From Adineta steineri (Eukaryota > Rotifera > Eurotatoria > Adinetida > Adinetidae), in assembly GCA_905250115.1 (NCBI GenBank), contig CAJNOI010000029.1, positions 310,001 through 374,000 on the forward strand: a stretch of 64,000 nucleotides of DNA. Direction: 5' to 3'. The notes below the pieces were generated by a model. It saw nothing but the letters and a program-made list of their open reading frames with translations. It was not told the DNA's origin and did no database searches. Below, in pieces: positions 37,518 through 49,691 of the stretch (the stretch's first letter is position 1; the number at the start of each line of letters is the position of its first letter). Position numbers and translations under genes: made by a program.

Positions 37518-38257
37518 CAATCATGTACGACGACCTCAAGATATTAGAATTGATCAAAGCGCTACAATCAATGATAAATAAGAAAAAAAAGAAAATTTTA
37601 TGGAATGATAGAGAATTTCTTTTGTTGTTATAGTTTGAAACATGTAAATAATGTTTTGTTATGATTTGAATAAAGAATAATCATCTATATGTATATACGC
37701 TTATAGTGACATCTATTTTAACGAATAACCCGCTATGTGCAGTTAATTAGAATAAAAATATTTTAAGAAAACGGTATTCTATTCGAAAGAAACTAACAAA
37801 CTTAACAATAGTTACAAAATTCTAAATCTTTTTGATAACGATTAGAGTAGATTCTAACGAAACGATGAAATTAAGTTTTTCAAAAACCATTCTTGATGGA
37901 AACTAACGAAATGAAAAAAATTGTCTGTATATACCTACCGTTATAATATTGAATACATGCTACAACACATAGCAAATCAGAGTATTCGATTACTCTACAA
38001 AAAAGAGCCTCAATTGATATTGTAGACTAGTTGATATTCGCTGTGTTAAATTTCAATGAACATAAACTTTCTGTGTTTATTCATAAAGACTTGATTCGAC
38101 TTTTTCAAAAGTACATATTATAGAGCACACTTATTTTATTATCATTAGTCAAGTAGATAACCAATTCTTTTTCTTGTCTCTTTGCTTTTGAAACATTGTA
38201 ATCAAACCTTATACAAGACAAAATTCGATACATAATAATAATTTTTCTTTTTAGAAA
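37518..38257. other. Divergent promoter region between the disordered-protein and M20 genes
   Basis: No gene is visible. The sequence is AT-rich and serves both flanking starts. It ends with a T-rich AG acceptor three bases before the M20 start codon. Confidence 0.5.
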
Positions 38258-39887
38258 ATGACATCGAAAATTTCGTCTTCTTCTTTAACATCATCAATGG
38301 TTTCATTTTTATCGGATCTAATACGTATTCGTTCGATTTGTGGTATTAATACTGAATATTTTGTCGCTGAACGAATTTCTATTGAATGTCAAAAATTAAA
38401 ATTAAAATATGAATTAGTATCAGCACCGAATCAAGAAGATCGACCAAATGTAATTGTTACTGCTGGTATGTTTAATTATTTATTTAACAAATAATATTTA
38501 ATATTTACTTTAGGAAATGGTCCTTCAAAATTTTTATTTGTTGGTCATACGGATACAGTCAATGTTGAAGATGAAACACAATGGTCATTTCCACCATTCG
38601 CAGGTAGCATTGATGACAAAACGCAAAGACTTATTGGACGTGGTTCATGTGATAATAAAGGTGGTATTGTTTGCGCTTTGTATACATTGTATTTGTTACA
38701 ACAAATTATTGATGGTAAAATAATTTTTTTAAACAGATAAATGTCTTTTCAATATATATGTATAACAATTTAGAAGAAAAACTAAATATCAGTATTCAAT
38801 TAGCATGTGTTGTCGATGAAGAAAGTGGTGCTTGTTCATCCATTGGTGTTCGTTATTTATTAGATAGAAAATTAATATCTGGTTCTGGTGCTATTTATGT
38901 CTATCCAGGTACAAATGTTACTATTGGACATCGAGGACTATTGAGATTATCAATTGATGTGAAGGGTGAAAATTTACATACTGGAAGTGTAGAATGGAAT
39001 ACTAAAATAAAAGGAGCTAATGCGGTTCGTTTAGTTTTTTTATTTTAATCTTATACCTAACTATATCTTGTCTTGCTTTTCAAATAGACGACTGCTTTAG
39101 CTCGAATTTTAATAGCATTGGAAGATTATTCATGGAACAACGATACAGATCCATCCTTTCCTTCTTTAACATTAACTGTAACTCTAGGTACGATTCATTT
39201 TTCTATTTAATATTCTTTCGTTTACAAGTACGATAGTTCTATCTCTCGCATACGATCAGCATTGGACATGCATGAATTTTTTAAATAGATGATAGAAATC
39301 AATTTATTCAAATAAAGATAATTTGAATCACGAAAGTTTCCGTCAAAACAATCTGCATTATTTTAAGAAGAAGTTACTTGTTTATAGGTACAATCTTTAA
39401 TGGAGGTGGTTTTGTATCCGTTGTTCCATCGAATGCTTCAGCTATGGTAGACATTCGTCTAATGCCATCAACATCTGCTAAGGATATTTTGAAAACAATT
39501 GAAGATATTGTGAAAACTATAATTGATGAACGAAATGAATTTTATCGTAAAATGACACCGAATCCAAATTTATCTGCTCGATTATCAGCATCTATTACAA
39601 TTAAAAACCAATTACCAGCTGCAGCAATTGATTCAAATCATGCATTAGTTCTTTCTTGTGTCAATGCAGTTAAAAAAATACTCAATATTACTCCTACAAC
39701 TAATGGATGTGGTCCAGCTAACGAAGGATATATGTTAATTGATAGTGGTATTCCAACCATATGCGGTTTTGGACCAATTGGAGGCAATGTTCATGGAGTA
39801 GATGAATGGATATCAGTTCCATCAATGGCTCAAACAGTCGATATTTATCTTGATATTGTTTCTAATTATTGTCAATTATTCGGATAA
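38258..39887 (+). CDS. M20-family metallopeptidase/deacylase (ArgE/DapE/ACY1 type)
   Basis: Exons 38258-38465, 38514-38714, 38774-39024, 39088-39187 and 39388-39887 join in frame to 419 residues. The family uses two zinc ions to hydrolyse N-acyl amino acids or dipeptides. The expected ligands are visible: VGHTDTV (His, Asp), RGSCDNKGG (bridging Asp), VDEESGA (catalytic Glu and metal Glu) and a C-terminal GGNVHGVDEWI (His). A dimerisation-type lid domain lies in the middle, beginning IGHRGLLRLSIDVKGENLHT. There is no signal peptide, so it is probably cytosolic. The substrate cannot be read from the sequence; acetylornithine, succinyl-diaminopimelate and aminoacylase-like activities are all possible. 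The third donor is GTTCGT, weaker than its neighbours. The 200-base fourth intron is the longest. Confidence 0.92.
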
Positions 39888-40495
39888 TCGTCGGTCTTTT
39901 TGTATATTTATTAACTGGTAAAATATAAAGTGATTATCAATGATTTATATTCTCTTTTTACAATCGAATTTTTATATTATAAATATTATTTAAATCGAAA
40001 TTCATCTTATTTTCTTTTCTTTTTTTTACTGTTCATTTAAAATAACAAAAAGAAGGCATTCGCATAGAAACCATAGAATTTCAGACAAAAAAAAGAAAAG
40101 AAATCGCGACAAACAAAAGAAAAACAAGACACTGTTCAGCTATTGTCCGAAGAGAAAATAAACAACACATATAATGTATATCTATATATATATATATAAC
40201 CATACAATACAAAATAAAATATATATAATACTTTACAAATAATGACAATCCTTAATTGTCAAGTAAAAATAAAAACAAACCAAGGATGACATATATTTGA
40301 GCAAAAACAAAGGAAAAAACAGAAAGAAAGAAAGAGAGAGAAAAAAATCATCTTAAATAAAATCTATATATGGACAACTGTCAAATCAGTTACAGTAACT
40401 AGCTTGTACAAAAATCACAGTTGATCAAAAAAGAAAAAAAAGAAACAAAAAAATAAAATAAAATAAAAATATACTATACAACAATAATCATATGT
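39888..40495. other. Convergent 3' flanks
   Basis: This is A-rich low-complexity sequence between the M20 gene (+) and the PAS gene (-), with a TA run near 40176-40197. No gene is seen. Confidence 0.5.
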
Positions 40496-43400
40496 TTAAT
40501 AAGGATACGTAGTATTATGATGATGTTGATGATGATAATTGAAAGAAGATGGTGTTATTGTTGATGAATTATTTGTTGCTTCTTGAAATGATACATTCAT
40601 ATATGAATGAACAGATAATGAATGATTATTAACCGGTACATATGATACTGATGATGGTGGAGATGTTAAAAATTCATCAAATACAGGAGTTTTAACTCTT
40701 GTATGTGAATCATGAAATGATGTTGATGATTGTCCTGATTCATATGGTCGATATCCAGGAGAAGAATTTCGTTGATGTTGATAACTTGATGTATACAATG
40801 ATGGTGTTGTTGGTGATGATGATTGTGATGAATTATTATATAGAGAAGAAATGGGTGATGATATTGCTGTTGAATTATTACTATCCATTGACATTAATCC
40901 AATTGATTTTGGTGATGATGAACTAAATAGACTATTAAGTAAATCTTTTTGTTCAATATTATTAACAGCTATTGCCGTTGCTGATGTTGATTGTTGTGTT
41001 TGACGTTTAAGTTCAATAGTACGTGTTAAATGTTTATTTTTAATAGCTTCTAATTGTGATAATTTATTAAGTATAGTATTCTAAAAAATAAATATAAAAA
41101 AAATATTATTTAGTATTTTATGTTTGATTAAAAATCTTACTCGTTTTATGATATCACTTGGTTGTCCACCACTAGCTAATTCTTGTGCTCGAGCTGCTTC
41201 TAATTGAGATTCTAATTTGGTTTTAGCTAGAAGAACAAAAAAAAAGATTTATTTAATAAAAATTTTCGAATTTCTTTAAATTAATTAGCGATCAAATCTA
41301 TGAAGTTTGAAATGCATTTGTACGGTGTTTGGTCGTAGCTAAACAATCTCAATAGTGATTTTATAATAACCAAACTATAGTTAATCTGAACACATAGAAT
41401 TCCTTTTATCTATATTTTTATGAAATAAATAATAATCATATATATTCTGAAACAACTTAAAGAGTCCAATTGATTCATGTGGTTGTAGATAGTTTTCACT
41501 AAGATTAAGAAAACTATATAGTCTATTTGTTATGATCAATGCTTAAATTATTCTACTATATATATGTACGACTTCAAAAAATAATTTATACGTTATTTTA
41601 ATTATAATATCAATAGCTGAATAATATATTAAACTATTCCCAGTTGATTATCTTGAAAATAAACTGACACATACGCCTCACTACGTGTCAGAAATATAGA
41701 GAAAAAAACAAGTTAAAACCATTTGAAATAATGTCATGCATTATCATTATCTCCATATGAGTCCTATCACATAAAGACAAGACAACATGGCTTGATTAAC
41801 TTTTCTTTAAAGTATACGCCCCGATTTTTTCAAGATGTTACCAATAAAAATATCCAATCATATTCATTATTTAAATAACAGATAAACAATATTGAAAAAA
41901 AAGAAGCTAGATATCAATAATCTCTCGAGATTTATAAACTAGATGAGAAAAAAATATTTTACCTGATTTATATTTTTTAATAAAATCATAATGTTGTTGT
42001 TGAATTGCTTCCGAATTTAACGGAACTTGATTCGTCTAAATAGTTAAAATGAAAAGTAGAACAAACTAATTTCAGTTTTATTTAATAACCTTTGATCGAT
42101 TCATTTGAACCTGTTGTTGTTGTTGAAATGTCGGCATTCTTGTAATATCCTGTTGTACATTATTATTATTTAGAAGCCCAGCTAATGTCGCTGATGAATC
42201 ACCTTTAAGAAACAAAATCAAAATTATTGTGTTCTTCTTCTTTTTTTAAATTAAATTCTAACCGGATTGTTTTTCATGATTATATTTCGCTGGATTACTA
42301 AGTATACCACGTACAATCGAATCAGAATCTTGTTTTCTATGTAAAGTTGATTCATTTAAATTCGTTTGTAATCTTTCATCCATCGATCCATCTAAATTAA
42401 AAATGAATTCTAATAAGAATTACATATTTTAATAGCGTTATTTTAACCTGAAATATCTGTATTATTCATTGATTGATTATTATTATTATTATTATTGCTC
42501 CAACGTTTAGAACGTGCAGGTAGATTATTAATCAAATGTACTAGTTCACTATCAAGATATTTATCATTATCAATTAATATAGATATATAATCTTCAATAG
42601 TTAGTGGATGTGTTGATTTTGGTACTTCAAATATATTTCCCATAATATTTAATGATTGTAATTTATTCGTTGAAAAACACATATTTAATGATGGAACACA
42701 TATACGACATTCACCGGTGGGAATTGATAATATATCTGTATCGGCTGATGAAACTAATTAAAAAGAAAGGTTTTGAAATAATTATAAAATTCAAATAAAA
42801 TAACATACTTAATCGAAATGATGAACTATTTCCTTTAATATCTGCTGCACATTGATGCCTCCAAGCTGTTTGTAATTCTTCGAATTGTGATCGTTGCATT
42901 GGACTAATAAATTTTTCAAAAAGGAATGAAAACTAATAATTTCATAAAAGTAAACTCTTTCTAACCTAAGAACTTCATTACGAGCAACTATTGTATCTTG
43001 TTTTCGATGATTTGCAATTAATTTATATTCAGTTTGAAGAAAAACTAAAGAACCATCACGAGCATTTAAACGCCATTCTAATTTACTTGTACCATTCGTT
43101 ACACCTGAAAAGAATATTTTAATTATATATACAAGTTTGCAAAAATAGAATTACATTTCCAAAGTGCATGTAATTTTACTAAACGATCTTCATGGTATAC
43201 AAAATTAAATATTGATTGAGATATTAGTTCATGTGGTAAATAACCGGTTATTAAAGCACCTCTAGAAATATATATATATATTTAGTTTATGACTAATAAT
43301 AGAAAAGAAAATGTTTTGACATTTCAAAGATAGGATAAAGTTATTGACCGAATTATAACATTTTTTCATCTCTAGAAAATGATGCCTTGGAAAATTTAAC

Positions 43401-44634
43401 TAGAAGAAATTTATATCAATAAATTATAGAGAGAAGAAGAGATAACATAACTATACTGTTCCTTTAATAAAAACAAGAAAATATAAATTCTTTATCTGTA
43501 CCAAGCATTGTTTTATTTTCTTATAATAGCAAAACAAATTGTTTCGATTTTGAATTACCTGAGCTTCTTAAAAACATAATTAAAATTTCTTATTCAAGCT
43601 TAGATAGAATCTACTAAGTTTTATATTTCTAGGATTAATATGAAAGAAGAATTCCTATATACATCAAACTATTTTCTTTAGAATCACATTATAGAATAAA
43701 AAAAACTAATCTTCTCCAAACTATGAGGTTTTACTTTTCTTTTTTTCGAAATTATTAGGGTACAATTTTCATTAATAAGTAAATTAATCATACCTATGAT
43801 CTTCGAATATAATTTCACCTATTAAATTAATTTTTGTATAAAATTCTTGTTTATGTACATCAAAAAGTGTTATATCAATATAAGATGAATCATCTAATGT
43901 TAAAACAAGTATTGTTCCAACAGAGCTACCATATCGAGTTGTAGTCGAATGAACATCTAGAAATAATTTGTATAGAATAAAATAAATATTTGAATTATAT
44001 TCATCTTACCAACGTTATCTTGATTAAGTTTTTTCTTTCGATGAACTTTTACTTGTCGATATTCATTTGAAATAGCCATTACCATTCGAACACAACAAAC
44101 ATCAAACACTAAAATAATAAATTTCAATTTAGAAAACTAGTTTTCTTTTGGCTTACCTTGTGATGTACAAGAAAGAAATTTTAAAAATAAATCTCGTTCA
44201 CTATCTTCAATAAGTAACAATATTGAAAGACCAATAATTTCAGCCTAGATAAAAAGATATTTATATTAATAAAACTAATTCTTGTTAACACACTTGTTCA
44301 AAACCAAAATAACGTTTAATTGTTTTTGATACATCAATAATAATATGATGACTATCAAGACAAATAAGTGTGCCCTGCATCGCATCGAGCAATACATTGC
44401 CCATTTCTTCTAATGGTAATTGATTTTGCTGACGTTGCTGTGCGTATGCAGTTACGTCGACTAAATAGAAAAGAAATGATATCCATGAAATTAACTTAAT
44501 ATTTTTATTCTCATATAAATAAATGATCAATTGATAGTTATTTATATTTAAAATAATATGAATATTTTTCTTACATTTGTTTCCATCGGACATTACGCCA
44601 ACGGCTGCAGCATTGCCTTCTCTTTTTCTTGTAT
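40496..44634 (-). CDS. PAS-domain transcriptional regulator of the bHLH-PAS superfamily (CLOCK/BMAL or coactivator-like)
   Basis: Exons with good splice sites include 44634-44575, 44460-44294, about 44245-44160, 44110-44012, 43960-43797, 43260-43156, 43108-42967, 42905-42811, 42755-42446 and five more down to 40496. The first PAS domain contains LLDAMQGTLICLDSHHIIID and YFGFEQAEIIGLSILLLIED. The second (PAS-B) contains GEIIFEDHRGALITGYLPHE, LISQSIFNFVYHEDR and DGSLVFLQTEYKLIANHR, closest by eye to CLOCK and BMAL PAS-B. The C-terminal part is Gln/Asn/Ser-rich with a short coiled coil and a TLAGLLNN segment containing an LxxLL motif, as in nuclear-receptor coactivators. Such proteins dimerise through PAS domains to control transcription. 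No bHLH helix pair was found. Upstream fragments to an ATG at 45714 (MTTSTTRKTRQKKKK) may be the true start, but the splice phases I tried do not join. Confidence 0.8.
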
Positions 44635-45714
44635 CTGTAAAATAACACGTCCTAATGCTTTCAGACGATGATAATAAAGAAATACGAAGAAACAAAAAAA
44701 GGTGACGAAGACAGTATAATAATAATCCAATAGATAAATTAGTTAAATATCAATTTGAATGTTGGCGTTATTATCGTCTTCAGATTTTCTATTTGTTATT
44801 CTAATTAATAATAAAAAAATGATTTAAAAATAAATTAGATTTCTTTTTTTTTCTATTCTACTTACGGTCTATTCTTGTTTTACTCAACATATTGAATCAT
44901 AACAACGTGTGAGTGTGTGTCTGTTTTTTTTTGACAAATGATATAATCTGAAAAGATATCATTAGACTTTTTTGTTCTTTTTTTCCTTGTATATACATAA
45001 GTAGATAAATTTCTTTTTTTTCTTCTCATAAAAAATTTACTTTCACGTGTATGGCACACTAAATAACTGTTTGAATACATATGTGTTATGTGTTTTTCTT
45101 TCCTTCTTTTTTTTTTTTTTTATTCTATCTACAGACATTGATGATGGCAAAAAAATAGAGAAAAGAAAAAACGAAAAAGCACGAAAGAATTTGCTCGTTT
45201 CGTCAACTAATAAGTTAATATACATAAAAAAAAGAAAATCAGAAAAGAAAAGAAAAGAAAAAATGACAATGATTTGGAAGAATATTAAAAAATAAAAAAA
45301 TATTATATTATCAGAACTATATTGAAGAAAAACAACATTATGAAAAGACTTTGATACGTCATGTGAAGCACCTTTTTGCACTTACCTTGTTTTTTTGATC
45401 TCTCATAGAGAAAAAAAAGAAAATATTTAATTGTATCTAAAATTGAAAGAAAAACGAATAAATTATCATTTTATATATATGAATGAATTTTATTTGGATA
45501 TCTGAACTACTTTTGTTTATATGTATGATGTGTGTGTTTTTTTTTGCTTTTCTCTTTAACCTATGCAAAATTTTGAGTATCACAACCACCAGATAAAAAA
45601 AATACGAGGAACGGACGAGACTCACACTCATGTGCAGTACGTGCATGAGTCTTGATTCTTTCTCGTCGTTTTTTTCTTCTTCTGACGGGTTTTTCTTGTC
45701 GTCGACGTTGTCAT

Positions 45715-46242
45715 CTTATGTAAAAAAAAAAGGATCTATAATGAACATGATATAAGTCGTTCTATTCGACTTAGACATCAATGAAAGGCTGTTCGCCTCA
45801 TTTCTCAGACAAAGGAAAAGATATCTTGAAGATCAGGTATAGAGTACTAAAAGACAAGTAATATAATAGAGAAAAAAAACACACGCAGCTAGAATAGACT
45901 CAAATTTATTTTCTTCTTCCTTGTCGAACTTAAAAGTGAATAACAACAAAAACATAAACCTCGTGTTACATCAGTCAATAATACTTTAGAAAAGTATAGA
46001 TCTCTATTAGTCCTTCGTTGTCTTTACTCATAATTATAATATAAGAAGAAACGCATGCATGTGTGCAAGTAGTTTTCCTCATTCCTTAATTTACTACAAA
46101 GCCAATGAATGACATGTATAAATTAAGAGAAAGAAAAAAGCAGAAGACATCACGCAGATGAGCATTTAACATTAAGCAGATATTTTTTTAAAAAAGCACA
46201 AAAAACAAAATAATAATAAACTACTAGACAACATTATGATGA
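45715..46242. other. Spacer between minus-strand genes
   Basis: This is AT-rich spacer: promoter side of the PAS gene and 3' flank of the next gene. No gene or recognisable element is seen. Confidence 0.45.
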
Positions 46243-47034
46243 TTATGCATGTTGTTGTTGCTGATGACGACGAGAAAATAGAAAAATACCCTTCTTCTCA
46301 AGAGCGTCTTCTTCTAGTTCATGAATTGTTGATTTTAATGTTGATTGTTTTGTTAATAATAAATCTTGATTTATTTCAATAAATTTTAATGTTTTTTCAC
46401 TTAATTCAATTTGACATTCACTAGGATATTTCTTTTCTTCATTTTCTTTAAATTTATCATGATTAATTAACATTTGTTTTGGTATTAAATCAATATTTGG
46501 ATTAAATCGAATATGTTGAACATTCATTGATTGTTTTGGATATTTTTCTTTATCATAATTAAAACGTTCTAATGTATCACTTATATCAACTTGTATATTA
46601 TGTTCGTTATTATTTAATTTTGCCCATATTTGTATCGGTTGTTTAGTTGGATTCATACAATATTCAATACCACAATCAGGATTTTCTATGGGTAGTGATA
46701 ATTGAGGTTTAACTGTTTTTATATTTGAATGTTTTGATTGATATATACGAGAGAAGAAACTAGGTTTGTGTTCTTTTTGTTGTTGTTGTGATAAATTATA
46801 TTCATCCATTAATGATGGTTGACATCGTAAACAACCAGAACATGGATTAGAATATGTAATAGCGGGTTGTTCAGATGATGAAACTGATTTTACAGAAGTT
46901 GTTAGGAAATGATAGATTGATGATATAGGATATTTTAAATAACTAAAATACCATAAACGTTTTTGAAGTTGTTCAAGACGAGTATAATGACCGAAATCTA
47001 ATGTACTTGCATAACTAAAAAGTAATAAACACAT
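46243..47034 (-). CDS. Unrecognised protein, possibly membrane-anchored (263 residues)
   Basis: One open frame begins MCLLLFSYASTLDF and ends SRRHQQQQHA. I do not recognise the family. The frame stays open upstream to an AG acceptor near 47107 and adds hydrophobic text (LFVFHIFFLTKI). The N-terminus could therefore be a signal anchor, or the real first exon could lie further upstream. A second possible acceptor inside the start (CTTTTTAG near 47002) makes the N-terminus doubtful. Visible features are a CSGCLRC cysteine cluster and a separate PDCGIEYC, a Gln run, and a charged C-terminal half predicted to be mostly helical (IELSEKTLKFIEINQDLLLT). Codon use resembles neighbouring genes. Confidence 0.6.
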   Translation of the reverse strand: MCLLLFSYASTLDFGHYTRLEQLQKRLWYFSYLKYPISSIYHFLTTSVKSVSSSEQPAITYSNPCSGCLRCQPSLMDEYNLSQQQQKEHKPSFFSRIYQSKHSNIKTVKPQLSLPIENPDCGIEYCMNPTKQPIQIWAKLNNNEHNIQVDISDTLERFNYDKEKYPKQSMNVQHIRFNPNIDLIPKQMLINHDKFKENEEKKYPSECQIELSEKTLKFIEINQDLLLTKQSTLKSTIHELEEDALEKKGIFLFSRRHQQQQHA

Positions 47035-48440
47035 AATTTTAGTTAAGAAAAATATATGAAATACAAATAAGCGATGAAAACGAATGTCATATGATAGTTT
47101 TTGAATCTATACAAAAATGAAATTTTATCTTAATATTATGTTTCTTTTGTAAATGAACTATTTCTATTCTATCTAATTCTAATCATATATTTAAATAACA
47201 CTCTGAAAAGAAAAATTCTTAATGGATTCATATCCTATGAATTTATAATGTAATTAGAAAGAAAACATGTTCGAAATAGCAAAGATTCATGAAGAATACT
47301 GAAATTCTAAGTATATATTTTTATGTGATTGTTTTGCTTTTATTCAAATGATCAATATCTTATCGTTTGAATTATTATTAATAGAATAATCTTTTGCATA
47401 AATGTTCAAAAAAAAAACTTGTCAATGTCATTCATCATAGAATCAAGTATAAACTTATTTCAGTAGTATTATACTATATAATAAATGTCAAAATGTTTTT
47501 CTAATAAAATATAACTGTATTACTATTTTGATTAATCAAAAATAAAAGTATTTTGTTCTACTTATTTCTATACAAATTTATTTCCTCTTATCATTTTTCT
47601 GATATTTTATCTTGTTGATATGTGGTCATTAATTATCTATTGTTTTTGTTATGTTTTCTCTAATTCAATTCATATATATATTTTATGAAGAAAAACAATA
47701 AGTGTTGAGTTTTCTCAATAAAAACAAAAGATAAGTAAATCATATTATATATTCAAAGATTGATTATCACTATTGTTTTCTTTAAAATATTGCACTTTAC
47801 ATATTTTTTATGACTATGGTGACAGTAAACATGACATGTAAAGTTCATATTTCAATATATCGAGGGGTGTCTAGATAAGATTCTTTTTATTGCTACAAGC
47901 ATTTATTTGATTATGCAGCATGACTGAACGCATTCTATTCTGGATTTCAAGAAAGTCTGAAGCGTTTATACTCAAATATACACCTTGATTAATTTATAGA
48001 TTTTTTATCATAATAAAATTTGAAAAGAATTTAATTTACTATTATTTGGTGAAATATTCACGTATCTTACAAGACTAAATTTATCATTTTCTAGACTATA
48101 GTTTCTTATACGTTAAATATATATCTTAAAGGATGATATGAAATACAAAGGTTCAACTTATAAACATCATTAATTCCTGTAAACGATATTTGATAGTAAT
48201 CAAACGTATATAAAATACTGAATGTTCAAATTTCAAAGCAAGTAATCTGTATCTCATCTTTCTTCAGATATTAATTGTCTTTACTATGCATATAATACTA
48301 ATACTATAAAAAGACTTATTAATGTTAATTAAACTAGTATTCAATATCACATTTGAAATTGTACTTCGAAAGTTCATTTCTACAAGATCTTACCATAAAT
48401 ATTCTTTTTATAGTATTCGAAATATATTTATCAATAAAAC
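47035..48440. other. AT-rich stretch downstream of the AGK fragment
   Basis: This interval should hold the C-terminal exons of acylglycerol kinase if the gene were complete. I see no exon-like text on the minus strand matching the kinase C-terminal domain, and no long open frame. It looks like ordinary AT-rich spacer. Confidence 0.5.
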
Positions 48441-49073
48441 TTACATTGGTTTATCATTCGTATCAGGCATAGTAATTTTTAATAAAGGTTTTGTAATAAC
48501 TTTTCCATTAAATAAAGCAAAAACCGATTCACAAAGTAAACTAATATCATCATGAAGTTTTTTTTTATCTGTGACTGGAAATAAACTACGTGCAAATGAA
48601 ACATGTTCACCTATTGGTACAATACAAATTGGTAAATTTTCTAAAACAGTTGATTGAAAAAAATGTGGTGCTAATTCACTTATTGTTCCATCACCACCAA
48701 CAATCATTAATGCACTTAATTCATTTGGTTCAATCTTATTTGTTAATAAATCAGTCATACCATCTGTATCTGTAATTGTATCCAAACGATAAACACGTAC
48801 ATCAAGTCCAATTAAATGTAATAAGGGAAATATTGTTTTATCATATAATGATTTCGCTTTACCATTCATTGCTTTTCCATTAAGTAAAACAGCAATACGA
48901 GTTAAACGATTCATTGATGGAATATTTTGAGCACCTAATAATGATGCTTGTCGACAATAAAATGCACGAATTTTATTTGCTTGATAACGATCATACGACC
49001 ATTTCGAACCATAGGATAAAGCACAAAAAGCAAATAATGATTTTTTCCAATGAATACGAATTGTACGAAACAT
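48441..49073 (-). CDS. AGK: Acylglycerol kinase, N-terminal half (truncated or with unseen 3' exons)
   Basis: The 210-residue frame begins MFRTIRIHWKKSLFAFCALS after a TTTTAG acceptor; this basic-hydrophobic start suits the mitochondrial location of AGK. AGK phosphorylates monoacyl- and diacylglycerol and is also part of the TIM22 carrier translocase in animals. The lipid-kinase catalytic fold is clear: RIAVLLNGKAMNGKAKSLYD, then LHLIGLDVRVYRLD, the nucleotide-binding loop ALMIVGGDGTISELAPHFFQ and PICIVPIGEHVSFARSLFP. The frame stops after MPDTNDKPM, but the stop overlaps a strong donor (CCAAT|GTAAGT), so the transcript may continue. Human AGK is about 420 residues. I could not find the remaining half in the next 1.4 kb. 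Either the introns are unusual or this is a decaying gene copy. Confidence 0.82.
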   Translation of the reverse strand: MFRTIRIHWKKSLFAFCALSYGSKWSYDRYQANKIRAFYCRQASLLGAQNIPSMNRLTRIAVLLNGKAMNGKAKSLYDKTIFPLLHLIGLDVRVYRLDTITDTDGMTDLLTNKIEPNELSALMIVGGDGTISELAPHFFQSTVLENLPICIVPIGEHVSFARSLFPVTDKKKLHDDISLLCESVFALFNGKVITKPLLKITMPDTNDKPM

Positions 49074-49691
49074 TTGATTGTTTTATCTAAAATTTAAATT
49101 TATTAGTTAGATATTATAATAGACAGAAGATTTTGATACCTATATTGTACATGTATGTTGCCTAGATCATATCTCTTTGGTTAGTTATATAGACGAATGA
49201 TGAAATACTTCATAAATATCAATTATACAATAAAATAAAAATTGTTTATTATACGTTTTAAAACTAGAATTTTGTAAAATATATTTCAATTGATTTTTTC
49301 TCCTGAGTTATATATCCTATAAAAGATAATAGCGTCATCTATCATCATATTTTTCAATTAAAATCAATCTTTCAGAAAAGAACCTTTTTTCGAAAGACTT
49401 TTTATTTCGTACTGTAAAAAGGAAATAAAAGTCATTAACGACGGAAAAAAACAACTTTTATATCTTGCAGTGCATCTTAGCATGCAAAATCCGCTTCTTA
49501 TCTCACTTGGTGAGTACTCTATCATATGCATTTTAAAAGATCTTGTATTGCGCCTTGCCTGTATATTTGTTCACACAATCAATTTTAGAATATTTTGAAT
49601 TACACAAGTGTCTGTCAATAAAATATATACAACAAATTAAAATTCATTGTGTATTACTAGTACATTTCTTTAAGAAATGTATTTCATTTTT
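49074..49691. other. Spacer between AGK and DNAJC27
   Basis: This is AT-rich upstream region of the AGK fragment and 3' flank of DNAJC27. No gene is seen; the plus-strand open frame overlapping it is a shadow of DNAJC27. Confidence 0.5.

Noticed and set aside
45043-45381. Open frames with long Phe/Ser or Lys/Glu runs on both strands
   Set aside because: They come from T-rich and A-rich tracts in introns upstream of the PAS exons.
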